NCBI GenBank assembly: GCA_029204225.1
Contig: MU831883.1
Coordinates: forward strand, 1 to 64,000
Origin: Diphasiastrum complanatum
Lineage: Eukaryota; Streptophyta; Lycopodiopsida; Lycopodiales; Lycopodiaceae
DNA length: 64,000 nt
Direction of reading: 5' to 3'
Both the position numbers and the translations under genes were made by a program. The notes under the pieces are model-generated. The model was not told the origin of the DNA and did not search any database. It saw only the letters and a list, made by a program, of their open reading frames with translations. Each line of letters starts with the position of its first letter. Position 1 is the stretch's first letter. Positions 53,122 to 64,000 of the stretch are shown here, one piece after another.

Positions 53122-56100
53122 CTGGATGAATGCTAGCAGACTCCAGCCAATTGGCAACCGCATTTGACGAACCAATTGCTTAGTATAAATAGTTGTTTAT
53201 ATTTCAACATCTTAATTTTGAGATCAAGTATTGAATAGTTAGCTCTCTCTCTCAAGCCTGTGAGCTTGAACACTCTTGAGCATTCTAGCTTAGTTCTTTA
53301 GAGTTGATTAGAGATTGCTATTGCGCTTACTGCTTATCAGTAGTTGCGCTTAATTCGGACTTATATTTTTAGCCGCTCAAAGATAGCTTAGAATACGCGA
53401 CTTCGATCCGCAACTTGTTGTACTCATTTACATCTAATTCACTTTCATACTCAATACTATCTTCTTATTGTGTTCAGTTTTGTCTCAAGATGTATGTGTT
53501 TTTGTAATTCTTTGCGACAGATTATTTGTCTGATAATTCAATGCTTTCAATGTTTGGCTACGCCATTAGGATCAAATATGGTTGGTGGAATAGATATGTG
53601 CATATCTGGTATAGGAAATCCAAATGGAATTTTTAATATCTCTAGATTATCATATAATGCAGTCAAAGATCTTGAAGGAATAGAATTCATTGCCATTTTG
53701 GATATAGATATTGGATATCTATTGGTATATGCTTCAGTTGCTTGGAAAAAAATTTTAAGGGAGAATTCAATGTAGGAAGTATTTTTTGAAAATGGTTGAA
53801 GATCGGATCCTATGTTAGATATAGGATGGTCAGATAATCCTTTTGATTTTCTGATGAGCAGATCTGAAAGCAAAGAACTTTCTTGGAGAGAAAACTGATG
53901 GTATGGGACATCAGTGATTTCAAAGGGGAATTCTTGTACGAGAATGATCTATAGACCAGTGGTTATTATTTACATTATTAGCAATGCTAACAATTGAAAC
54001 CATTGGTTAAACTTGTTTAGTCTGATTTGTTGATTGAGCTGGTCTTTTTTTTTTGAGCAAGTATGATTCATTGATTGAGAAGGTCTAAACAATTTGAGCA
54101 GGTCTGATTTGTTGATTCATTGTGCAGTTGCAGCTGCAGCGTTGACAATCACCGAGGGTGTAAGCGGTGCCATCCACTTCACACAATTCGGTGATGGTAG
54201 CAGATGAAGGCAAAGTATTGTCAAAAGTAACTGGCATATCTATTGTCATGAGAGATGCTAGCTGCTTCCACCACTTTCAAAATGGGGAGAAGTTATGAGA
54301 TAGAGATCCGAATCCCTCCATGGTATCTCATAAATTTCAAATCGGAATCCCTATTTCTCACTTTTAGATAACCTTGCTTCTTTTGAATTTCTTAAATATG
54401 GACCTCACACTAAAGTTCATGTAACCCTTCAGACTTGAAAATTATTTTTTGAAGGATTGTTTTTAATCATGTGAATTACTACTTGGATAAAGCTTGGAAT
54501 GTTTCCAGAATGTTGGTATTTTCAATTTCTTAATCTCAATGTCTCTTATGCATAGATAGTGCTCAAATAGATGATAGTTACTATCACTCGTATTGAGATA
54601 CTTAGTAGAAAAGTCATGTGTATAATAGAGTGAATCCTATTTGGAAGGCACTTATTATTAACTTTTCACGATTCTGAAATTTTTATTATTTATCTCTCCA
54701 AAAAAACCTTTATAAGAAATTGAAATTTCTTTTTAAAGGGAGAGGTGAAGTGATGAGTAAGTTTCTATTATCAGGACCTATCAGTTGCACTGAGTTGAGA
54801 TGAATTTCTCTAGGGATTTTGTGGAACAATCTGGAACTAGAGAAGGATTGAAATTGGAAATTATTATGAGTAGTACTAAGTAAGATCATAAGTTACTAAT
54901 TCCAATTGGTAGGGATAGAAATAATTTTGATAATGTGTGTCTGTATCGAATCAACTTGATCATGGTTAGAGTACTAGAATTAAGGGCGGGGTCGATTAAG
55001 TGGAAGAAATCTGGCACAAGAGGTAAGTGGGTTGGAAAACTCGTGCAAGAGAATGTGTTTTTTGTCTCAGATATGTTATTTACTCAAGAGAAATAGAATC
55101 TTTTGTAGCTAAGTTATAAGATTCTCAATAAGATAAGAGAGTAACATATGCGGATTTTGTAGGAATCTGCCAGAAAATGACATACATGTTTATGTACTGG
55201 GTCATAGTGAAATTATTCTCATATGTGCACAACTAATCTTGTTTGAATCTACTATGTATTTCTAGTTACTAAGGTTATCTGGTGCACTTAACCTAGTCGA
55301 TGTAATATGATCAAGTATTGCTGAAATAGATACTTGTAGAATTAACAGATCTATTCTGATAGATCTGTAAGTTAATTTAAAAGTGATTTGGATATGGATC
55401 TAAATGTGGTGTTGTACAATACAATTAAGATCTGCACCCGGACATTTGAGATTTCTAAATCATGGGCAATTAACTTGAGTAGTTGATTTACTATTGTGGA
55501 AGTTAATTAGTAAAACGAACAGTGTGAAGAGAATTCACCGGAAACTATTTGTTTTGTGTGTATTGTTTGTAAGACACATATAATTTATGAGTCATTTGGA
55601 TTCATCAGAAAATTGTGTGCATAGAATATACGGAATTCTTGGGTGAGTATTTCTCAGTCGAGGAATAGACTTGATTCTTAGTGATAGTATCCCTGAGAAC
55701 TCAATTGGATACCGGATCCTAATGATTCCAAGAATGGTGAACTGAATTTTTGAATTCAGTTGAGTTGGTTGGACATATACTCCACTGTTCCTTACTGATT
55801 AATGTACGGGGTGAGATTCCAGTGAATTATGATTGACGAATCATAAGAATTTAAGTATTTGTGATTCACAAATCATAAATAGATTTTAAATTATTATGAG
55901 TGTATGATTTATAATCTTTACTCCAATTTTTTTTTTAGTTTTATGGATCTCACAGGCAATTCTTATTAGGTTAATTGTTTTTTTGCTTATGAGGAGATTT
56001 GGCTTACTTTAGTGGATTGTATTCTACTAATAGATTGTAGTCTATAAGTGCTTGTGTACAAAATTTAGTCTATATCTCCAGATTTATAAGAGACAGATAA

Positions 56101-56640
56101 ATCTATATAGATACAAATAGTTGTTGATTTCTTGCATGAAATGGGGATATTAACTCGTTAGAGAAATTTTAGTACTCTGGATTGAGCTATATTTGTCTGA
56201 GACTTATTGAATCTCCTAGAGATTTTAGATGACTGAATTGTGATATTTTAGAATATTTGGATATTCTAACAATGTTTGTACCAAGAAGCATAATTTTCTA
56301 CAAGAAATTGAAATGGAATTTCTTCAGATTTCAAATTTGCTTTCTGAAATAAAGTAAAATCACCAGTGTTTCATGTAATTGGGATTACATGAAGGTAATG
56401 AACATTTTTTTTGGATAAGATCAACCCATTTGGAAGATTTACAGCTTAGTGTATCTTTGGAATTTGAGTTAGTATTCCTTGTTGCATCTCGGAGTACTTA
56501 TCCAGATGGAAAAGATCAGACTAAGAATAATGATTTATGGGTAAGACTTGAAAACTTAAGGAATAATTTCATGTTTTTTTTTTTTCAGTTCTGAGTACAG
56601 AACCTGTTTAAGGGAGGAAGAATGTTACGGCCATATTCAA
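53122..56640. other. Decayed retroelement-like DNA, no intact gene
   Basis: No domain recognised. Recurrent palindromic ATGATT-x(4)-AATCAT words (for example near 55826) also occur in the 48-49 kb Gypsy remnant (48715). It ends in a purine-rich AAGGGAGGAAGAA followed by TGTTACGGCC at 56632, which looks like a polypurine tract plus 3' LTR start. Open frames at 53.5-53.9 kb on both strands are not convincing. Confidence 0.4.
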
Positions 56641-57119
56641 CTAAGGACATGGAATAGTCCTAATATGGTATACCGGCCCTCCAGTGTTCGAGATTATTGG
56701 TCACGTCTAGATTTTATTCCACATTGAAACATGTTGGTGACTAATGACCTTGAGAGGGCCCAAATACTCTAATTGAGACATATGGAATAGTGCATGTACG
56801 TGTGACAGATATAGGCAAGAGGAATGCATGAAGAGTTGTGATCTATTTATATTTGACTTGCATGGGGATTGCATGGGTTCATGCATAGGATCCTAAACTT
56901 ATATATTGAGGTAGAGATTATCCCATCGATGACTTTGTGTTAGCTGATGCCACGCCCTTGAAATGTCAATGCAGTGCCTCATCATCCAAAAAGGGTTTCC
57001 AGTAGAGATAAAGTTGATATCCGAGAGCACGAGAATTATTAGTGTTGAAGAAACGAAATGTTTCTAACTACAAAGCCTTGCTAGCTTTCAACCCACAGCC
57101 TGACGAAGATATTCGTGAA

Positions 57120-57255
57120 CACAAAAGTCAGGAGACACAAAGCACGAAAAGTTTCGCGAACACGAAAGTCAAAAGAAACGAAGACGAATGGTTCGCGAAC
57201 ACGAAAGTCAAAGTAGACAAAGACGAATGGTTCGCGAACACGAAAGATTTACGAA
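57120..57255. repeat. ACGAAxGG-TTCGCGAACACGAAAGTC tandem repeats in LTR
   Basis: Three copies of an approximately 45-bp unit. Related ACGAA-rich DNA occurs at 41330-41480 and 42000-42080 near Copia B. Confidence 0.75.
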
Positions 57256-58141
57256 CGAGAATCTTTTGCGGTCCAGTACGAGACAAGGCAAACGACCAAA
57301 ACGAAACCAACGATGGAAACGGAACCAACGATGGAAACGAAAACCGACGACGGAAACGAAACCTTCTCCCGCCCTCCACGCTCCAAAGAGTACCAGCAAG
57401 ATTATGCAAGTACCTAGAAGTACAGATAACTGATCTGATGGCATGACGTCAATAGATACATTTTAGGTCGTGGCTAATCTGCCACTCGTGTAATTCCTTG
57501 ATTAGTTGTAGATGCTTAATCACTCTAATCTTAGATTTACATAGAGCGACTATACTTACTGGATGATACTTGACATATAGATCAACAGAGTACACATACA
57601 GTGTAATGTAGTAGTCTGATGCAAGTAAGCAATCAAGACAAAAATACAGAATATATGTCCGCCTGGTCGCAAAGACAATTCTGTCTAGGATCTGTAGATC
57701 CAACTATCCGCTAGTAAAGCTAGACGATTGCTCATGAGAGAACTGTGTTTCTCCCACGCCAACGCACTGTGTGGATTTGCATGCAGTGTTTGAAGAAATC
57801 AGAGAAAGATCAATATAGATATTTTTCTCGTTGTGTCTGATCACGAATGCAAATGCGTCTGCTGTTAATCGTGTGTCTGATTTTTTCTTGTTCATTTGAA
57901 TTCTGCACCTTGGTTGAAACTATGTTGAATGCTGCATTAATTTTATAAACGTAGATCAGCAGTGCCTGGCTACATTCTGGAGGACTGTAGGAGTGATTCA
58001 GCTGGCAGTGTCCAACGATCGCATCTGAACTCCATCCGAACGCAAGAGAGTCGTGATTCCTTCGCGAAAGCTTCGCGACTGCGATCCTGATTTCTCATTC
58101 TCATCAGTGGTATCAGAGCCGACACACCGCAGCACAATGAT

Positions 58142-59167
58142 GTTGCTGAACGAAAGAACGGGACCCTGATGGAAGCAGCCAGATGCATGATGGCCTACTC
58201 GAAAGCTCCAAGGGCACTGTGGGCTGAAGCAGTAGCTACAGCCGCATACATCCAGAACAGAACAAGCAAGTCTGGTGTCCCTCACACGGCACCACATGAG
58301 CTATGGTGGGGTAGAAAGCCCAATCCGTCTCACGTCAGAATCTTTGGCTGTGCAGCTTATGCACATATTCTTGATAAGCTTCAAAAGAAGCTTGATGAGA
58401 AAGCCAAGCTGAGATTTTTGGTAGGTTATGACAACAATTCATCATACTACAAAGTCTACATGCCAGATATGAACACTGTGAAAACAGTGAGAGATGTCAG
58501 ATTTGATGAGAGCAGGACAATGGCCAATGACGATCCTGTCAACTATGAAGTTCTGGAGAGACAGTACTATGACTTGCCACCAATGACAAAGGGAGCAGAG
58601 GACAAACACGAAAACGAAAATTTTCGAGTCGTCTCCCATTCGAGCGACGAATCTGACGAAAAAAAATTCGAGAGGCAACCTGCCGCTATAGTTACTGTAA
58701 ACCAAGATGGTTCCGGACCGAGCAGAGCAGCCAAAGGCAAAGGCATAGCTGTCCTAGGAGGATCTCCCAGAAGGTCGACAAGACCACGAAGAGCGCCAAC
58801 AAGATATGTGCCAGGTAGCTCAACTTCCACATCGGAAGAGTTCTGTAGATTCAGTGGCGAACCACAGACTTTCGAGGAAGCGTTTGATAGTCCAGAGAAG
58901 GACAGATGGATCCAAGCCATGAACGGAGAGATGGAGTCCATGAGGAAGAACCAGGTATGGATGTTGGAGCCATTACCACATAAGCGCAAGATTGTCAAAT
59001 GCAAATGGATTTTCAAGCTCAAATACGGACCAGATGGGAACATCACGAAATACAAGGCAAGACTGGTATTGAAAGGTTTCTCTCAAAGATATGGTATTTC
59101 TCCCATGCCAACACATTGCGTGGATTTCCATGCAGTGCTTGAAAAAATCAGAGAAATATCAATATAG
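58142..59167 (+). pseudogene. Copia C integrase-RT fragment, open but truncated
   Basis: 332 codons: [54 protein letters not shown]-type residues, RDVRFDESR, a Ser/Arg linker (SPRRSTRPRRAPTRYV), then MNGEMESMRKNQVWMLEPL and KCKWIFKLKYGPDGN. It ends in KGFSQRYG and runs into LTR sequence. No catalytic motif of RT is present. Confidence 0.85.
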
Positions 59168-59879
59168 ATGTTTTTCTTGTTGTGTTTGATCACGAATGCA
59201 AATGCGTCTGCTGTTAATCGTGTGTTTGAGTTTTTCTTGTTCACTTGAATTCCGCACCTTGGTTGAAACTATGTTGAATGCTGCATTAATTTTATAAACG
59301 TAGATCAGCAGTGCCTGACTACATTCTGGAGGACTGTAGGACTGATTAAGCTGGCAATGTCCAGCGATCGCATCTGAACTCCATCCGAACGCAAGAGAGT
59401 CATGGTTCCTTCACAAAAGCTTCGCGACTACGATCCTGATTTCTCATTCTCATCAAGTGCTAGGCTAAAATGTATAGTTGTGAGCCCCATGGTAATTCCC
59501 GAAAGATGGATAGCCATGTGGGAGCTAGCAATTTAGACTCTCTCAACTTGAGTTATGTTTTGAATAAAGAGGCCTCTTATTATCAAGTAAGAGGTGGAAC
59601 CCAAATCTTTATAGAATGGGGTTCCCTCAGTTGTAAGAGGTGGAATCCAAAATATGATAGAATTGGATTCAATAGCTCATGTATATAGGTAGAGGCCTCC
59701 TCCACGAGTTCAATAGCATGTATTATGCACTGAAATGTTGTTGCTCTTTGAATTGAAGATTTTGCTACTTGCATTTCCTTCCATGCTCCATCTTTATGCA
59801 TTTAGTTCGAGTACTGATGTATGAATGTATTTTGTTGTTGATTCTTCTCTTTGAAGTTTGGTTTTGGATTAGTATCAGG

Positions 59880-60156
59880 TAGATGTGCAGGGCTCAGAGG
59901 CTGATCCATCATTCCACTCAGTTCAGATGCTTCTTTGTCATCGGCTTCCTGAGGAGTTTTTCTTACAACTGTTGAGTGACAATTGTAATAAGCACTTTGT
60001 AGGATTTTCATTTGCTTTGTGATTAGCATCAAGTAGATATGCAGTTGTTGGAGATTGATCCACCATTCCACTGAGTTTTGATGCTTCTTGGTTTCTGGCT
60101 CCCTAAGGAGTTCTTCTTACAGGTATTGTGTGACAGTTGTAATAAGCACTTTGTAG
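59880..60156. repeat. About 127-bp unit repeated twice (150-bp spacing)
   Basis: GTAGATxTGCAG...GATCCAxCATTCCACT...GTAATAAGCACTTTGTAGGATT occurs at 59880-60006 and 60030-60156, roughly 80% identical. 60157-60600 shows nothing else. Confidence 0.7.
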
Positions 60157-61259
60157 GATTGCCTATGATTTCAGTTTAGAGATTGTTGTGTTGATTCTGT
60201 GACATCAGTAGGAGTAGATTCAATTAATTCCCTTTTGCGTAGATTAGACTAATAATAATCTGCAGACTGTAAGAACAAAGAAAGAACTGAAACAGTCTAT
60301 AGAATCATAGAAATCAAGTTTCTGACAGATCCTACATCCAAGATGAGTTACCATTGTCAATAAAGGACCAAAATCAAGTCATAGATGTGCCAATCGACAA
60401 GCGAGACACACTACCATTATACTATAAACATTCCGTGACTAAGCCCATTGTATATAGATTTGTAGTCACACGAATCCTGGGCAAGTTGAAACTCTGTCAA
60501 ATAGAAATCGAGCCTAGCATTGACTAGTTTTAGATAGAGAAACAAAGGAAGATTATATTGCTAACATTGAAGATGCTTTTGCTAACATTGGCACTAGTTG
60601 CCATTGACAATCTTCTTGGCTTTTGATCCAGAACTCGATTTTATCACCTCATCTTTCAATTCTTGTTCACTTTTGTTTGCATTGCTTGTTGTCCTCAATT
60701 CTTCTTTCTCACCTTGGCATGCATTCTACATATTTTGTGAGATTGAAATCGTTTCAGAACATTTTTAATCATCATTCAGATCTGTGCGATCTCACACTAA
60801 CCTTTCCGGAAACCCACCGTTGCATTGTTGTTGCACCGATGTTTCACGTTTCTAAAAATCGACAGTCAAAAATTGCACTTCTTGAATTTTTGGATTTTCA
60901 TGTTTCTCGAGATTTCATGACTTTTGAGTTTCTCGAGTTTCTACAAAGAATTTTTCATTCGACGCTGCGTTGTTGCTAGCAATCTTCTTGTTTTTATGCT
61001 CCACGAACTCATTTATAATAGAGAATCTTTCAGTTTGTTCTGTTTTTTATTGTCTGCTTCTTTTCTTGTCATGACATTTTTTGTCAAGCACGCATTCAAT
61101 CATGTCTCTGAGTTCCGAATTGCAACAGAACACCACTGACAGATGTTCAAGAAAACCATCAACACACTGCTCCCAAACGATTCTTGAAACCACTCGTATT
61201 CATCGCACTCCATTTTCAAAGGAACCGACATCACTGCAACCAACAATCCTAGAACGGCA

Positions 61260-63600
61260 AACACTGCAACCGACGCAGCCCTTCAAAAATTACATCCGAC
61301 GATTGCATCCGTCGTTTTTCAAATTTTTCAAATTTTAGACTTTTTCGAGTTTCTTGGAATTTTTAATTTTCGAGATTTTCAAGTTTTTTGCGGGCTTTCA
61401 AAAATCTTACATCCAACAATTTAACATTTCTATCTGACAGCTATTGGATCCAACGAGTGCATCCGACAATAATATTCTCTTCTACATCTGTCAATCATTT
61501 TCATTTATATGCATTGCATCCGCAAATAAAAAAAAAATTGCATCTGACACTCTGCATTACATTTGCATCTGACGCTCCCTCTACGTTTCCATCAGACGCT
61601 CCCTCTGCAGTTCCATCCGACAATACTACAATTACATTTGCCAGTGTCTTCCAATTGCATTCGCCACTACCTGTCAAATTGCATCCGACAATTCCTTCTG
61701 ACACCCTCCATTTTCATTTGCATCTGACGTCTTTTAACTTGCATCTAACAGTGGTTTTTTCAATCCAATGTATTTTCTGCTTCACTAACCTTTTGAAGTT
61801 TTATGGCCCTTTGCAAAATTTTCGACCCTTTGAGATTTTTTGGGATTTTGGGGTTTTACAATTTTGGATTTTTTTGAGATTTTAAAATTTTCGGGATTTT
61901 CGGGTTTTTCAATTTTGCAATCTTCGAGTTTTTGATTTTTTCGAGATTTTTGGAATCTTGCATCCAACGTTTTTTCGAGTTTGCATCTAACGTCCATCTT
62001 ACTTTGCATCCAACACCCATCTAAATTGCATCCGTTGACCTTCAGATTGTATTTGATGTTTTTTGTAATTTTCAAGTTTTTCGATTTTCGAATTTTTTGG
62101 GTTTTTCGGGATTTCATAATTTTTGGGTTTTTCGAGATCTCAACATTTTTCGATTTTCTCAAGTTTTTTTTAGTTCCTCAAGTTTTTTCAAGTTTTTTAA
62201 ATTTTTATCGATATTTTATATTTTTCGATACCAAATGATTTTTTGATACTTGTCCTTTTTGAATCCCTTGTATTTTTTGCCATACTTTAAAAATTTTCGA
62301 TACTTCATATTTTTTGATACCTTGAAATTTCTCGGTACCTTATGATTTTTTCGATACTTGATATTTTTTAGTCCCTTGCCATTTTTTCCATACTTGAGAT
62401 TTTTTGATACGCGACTCGATGTTTTTCTGAATTTTTCGATATTGTATCGACTCGAAAAATCCGAGATTTTTCAATATCAAAAATCAGATTTTTTTCGATG
62501 CTATATCGATTCAATTTTTCCAAGTTTTTTTGTAAATTTTTTGATCCTTTGTACATTTTTCGATACTTTGCAATTTTTTGATCCTATGTTTTTATCGATC
62601 TACTAATTTTTCAATCCATTAATTTTTCAATCCTAGATTTTTTTGAGCCCTTGATTTTTTCGAGCTCTTATTTTTCCATACCTTATAATTTTTTCGATCT
62701 GTTTTAATTTTTCGAACCATTGTCATTTTTTTCACTGATTTTGATTTTTCGACCACTTTTATTTTTCAACCCACATTATTTTTCGACCCTCTTATTTTTC
62801 GACCATCTTTATTTTTCAACCCACTTGATTTTCCAACCAACTTAATTTTTCGACCCATAATTATTTTCCGACCTACTTTAATTTTTCAACCTACTTTAAT
62901 TTTTTGACCCACATTATTTTTTGACCCTCTTTACTTTTTCGTCCGACAACTTTATTTTTCGACCCACTTTATTTTTTCGACTCCCTAGATTTTTTTGACC
63001 TATTTGATTTTCTAACCCAGTATATTTTTTCGATCAAGATTATTTTTTTGACCCCGTGTATTTTTTTTTGACCTCGTTTATTTTTTTCTGACCTAGTTTT
63101 GCATCCGCTCGTTTCCATCCGACACTACATTCCATTTGCATCCCACAGTTTTGCATCCGATGACTATCCGTTTGCATCCGACGAACTTCAAACTACATCT
63201 CATGCGCAATCTGAGTTTCTCATAAATAATTAGATTTTTATTATTGATTTGTCATATAAATCATATCCTATGAGCTCAATCATATCTGAGAAACAATCAA
63301 TACCGAATCTCATATTGCTAATCTGATTCTGGTATAAGATTCAGTCAACAACAAAATAGCCTAAGACATATCCATTCATGACCAAGTACATCTGAGGCTG
63401 TAATCAACAGAAGATCTGACAAGCCTCTAAACTGTAACTAAAGTTACATCCGACAAGCACATCCGAGAGTCACCATATTTTATATTTGACTCCTCAATCC
63501 CTCGTCACATCCGATTTGATATCCGATGTTTGACTACTTCATATTGATTGAAATACATCTGATGACCATCTTTCTATCTTACATCCAATGCTATATCTGA
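61260..63600. repeat. T-rich satellite-like tract with TTTTTCGAC and GCATCCGAC motifs
   Basis: 61.3-62.1 kb and 63.1-63.6 kb carry many variants of TTGCATCYGAC. 62.1-63.1 kb is a degenerate array of about 18-22 bp units of the type TTATTTTTCGACCCACT. The plus strand is almost wholly pyrimidine in the Watson strand runs, giving strong strand asymmetry. No coding frame supported. 63601-64000 shows no feature. Confidence 0.75.
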
Positions 63601-64000
63601 TGGTTAGTATACTACCAAAACCAACTTAACGTCAAAATCGAAACTCTTTAGCTGAGGCTTCGATCCGAATGTTTTGAACCTACTCTCTTCCACCAAACTC
63701 TTCAACCGAATCTTCACTAAGGAACTCAAACTGAGTCTCCTCGACCGAGAGGTTCAACCGAAGTCTTCCACCATAGGAACTATCTGGCACCCACTCTCTA
63801 ATGCATGAAATGTTTATTGACAAGTACTCTGCATTTATTGACTCTCTGTAAATGACAAGTCATAATTGTAGAATAGCTCAAGAATGAATTTTTTATCTAT
63901 CTATCCATCTTCAGATCACCTTGTAGAGAGTTTAGGTCAGCTACAAAGAAGTTGTGAAAATTTGATCCAACACGTGCTTTGACCAATTGAGTGCTCCACC

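Larger units (their letters stand above)
57043..59455 (+). mobile_element. Internally deleted Copia element C
   Basis: 5' LTR about 57043-58106 followed by primer site TGGTATCAGAGCC (58108-58120). The internal region jumps from the primer site straight into integrase (VAERKNGTLMEAARCMM-like) and out of RT into the last 357 bp of the LTR (59099-59455), which matches 57750-58106. All of gag, protease, most integrase and most RT are deleted. The LTR start is tentative. Confidence 0.75.

Noticed and set aside
53470-53873. Overlapping 100-codon frames on both strands
   Set aside because: No motif, no homology that I recognise and both strands open; coding cannot be decided.
1-64000. tRNA, rRNA, CRISPR arrays, bacterial operons
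   Set aside because: None seen. TGGTATCAGAGC sites are retroelement primer sites, not tRNA genes, and the direct repeats are LTRs or satellites.

Overview
This is a nuclear window from a land plant with a repeat-rich genome. The evidence is a spliced HCF107-type chloroplast gene, Ty1/Copia and Ty3/Gypsy elements with plant-type primer sites (TGGTATCAGAGC), a LINE family, and long dinucleotide microsatellites. The TE-filled introns of up to 10 kb would fit a fern, lycophyte, gymnosperm or another large plant genome. I cannot assign a species.

The one clear host gene is on the minus strand: an eight-exon homologue of HCF107, a half-a-TPR (HAT) RNA-binding protein of chloroplasts. Its coding sequence runs from 51482 down to 17523. 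The 2,175 coding bases (724 aa) are spread over about 34 kb. All seven introns are phase 0 and every exon is open. A diverged second copy of the last exon lies about 3 kb further downstream (14641-14748) and carries a frameshift.

The introns hold the mobile DNA. Intron 1 has a decayed Gypsy. Intron 2 has a Copia (38.2-41.9 kb) and an unusual block of BED-finger, AT-hook and charged ORFs embedded in GGTACC/CCGCGG palindromes (42-46 kb). Intron 4 has three LINE pieces. Intron 6 has a Copia fragment. Intron 7 has a Copia remnant, a chromovirus-type Gypsy in minus orientation (20.5-25.5 kb) and a LINE 3' end whose tail carries a (CT)n tract.

Region 1-10.9 kb is different. Two minus-strand multi-exon genes (A, 10873 to 3594; B, 3344 to 1873) converge on a plus-strand gene (C, ends 968) and a histone-H3-like exon (about 1131-1382). 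Two tandem hairpins lie between the convergent units. Gene A looks like the replicase/transposase-like protein of a large, poorly described element. It is split by a complete non-autonomous Copia (4718-9286, 5-bp target duplication CCGCC). This element carries a long gag/protease ORF with no reverse transcriptase, and about 930 bp of its 5' LTR/primer-site region is inverted.

Region 52-64 kb lies upstream of HCF107. It holds decayed Copia/Gypsy remains, an internally deleted Copia (57.0-59.5 kb) and a 2-3 kb T-rich satellite-like tract built of TTTTTCGAC and GCATCCGAC motifs. Many otherwise continuous TE frames are broken only by TAG or TGA where CAG or CGA is plausible, the pattern expected from deamination of methylated CHG and CG sites.
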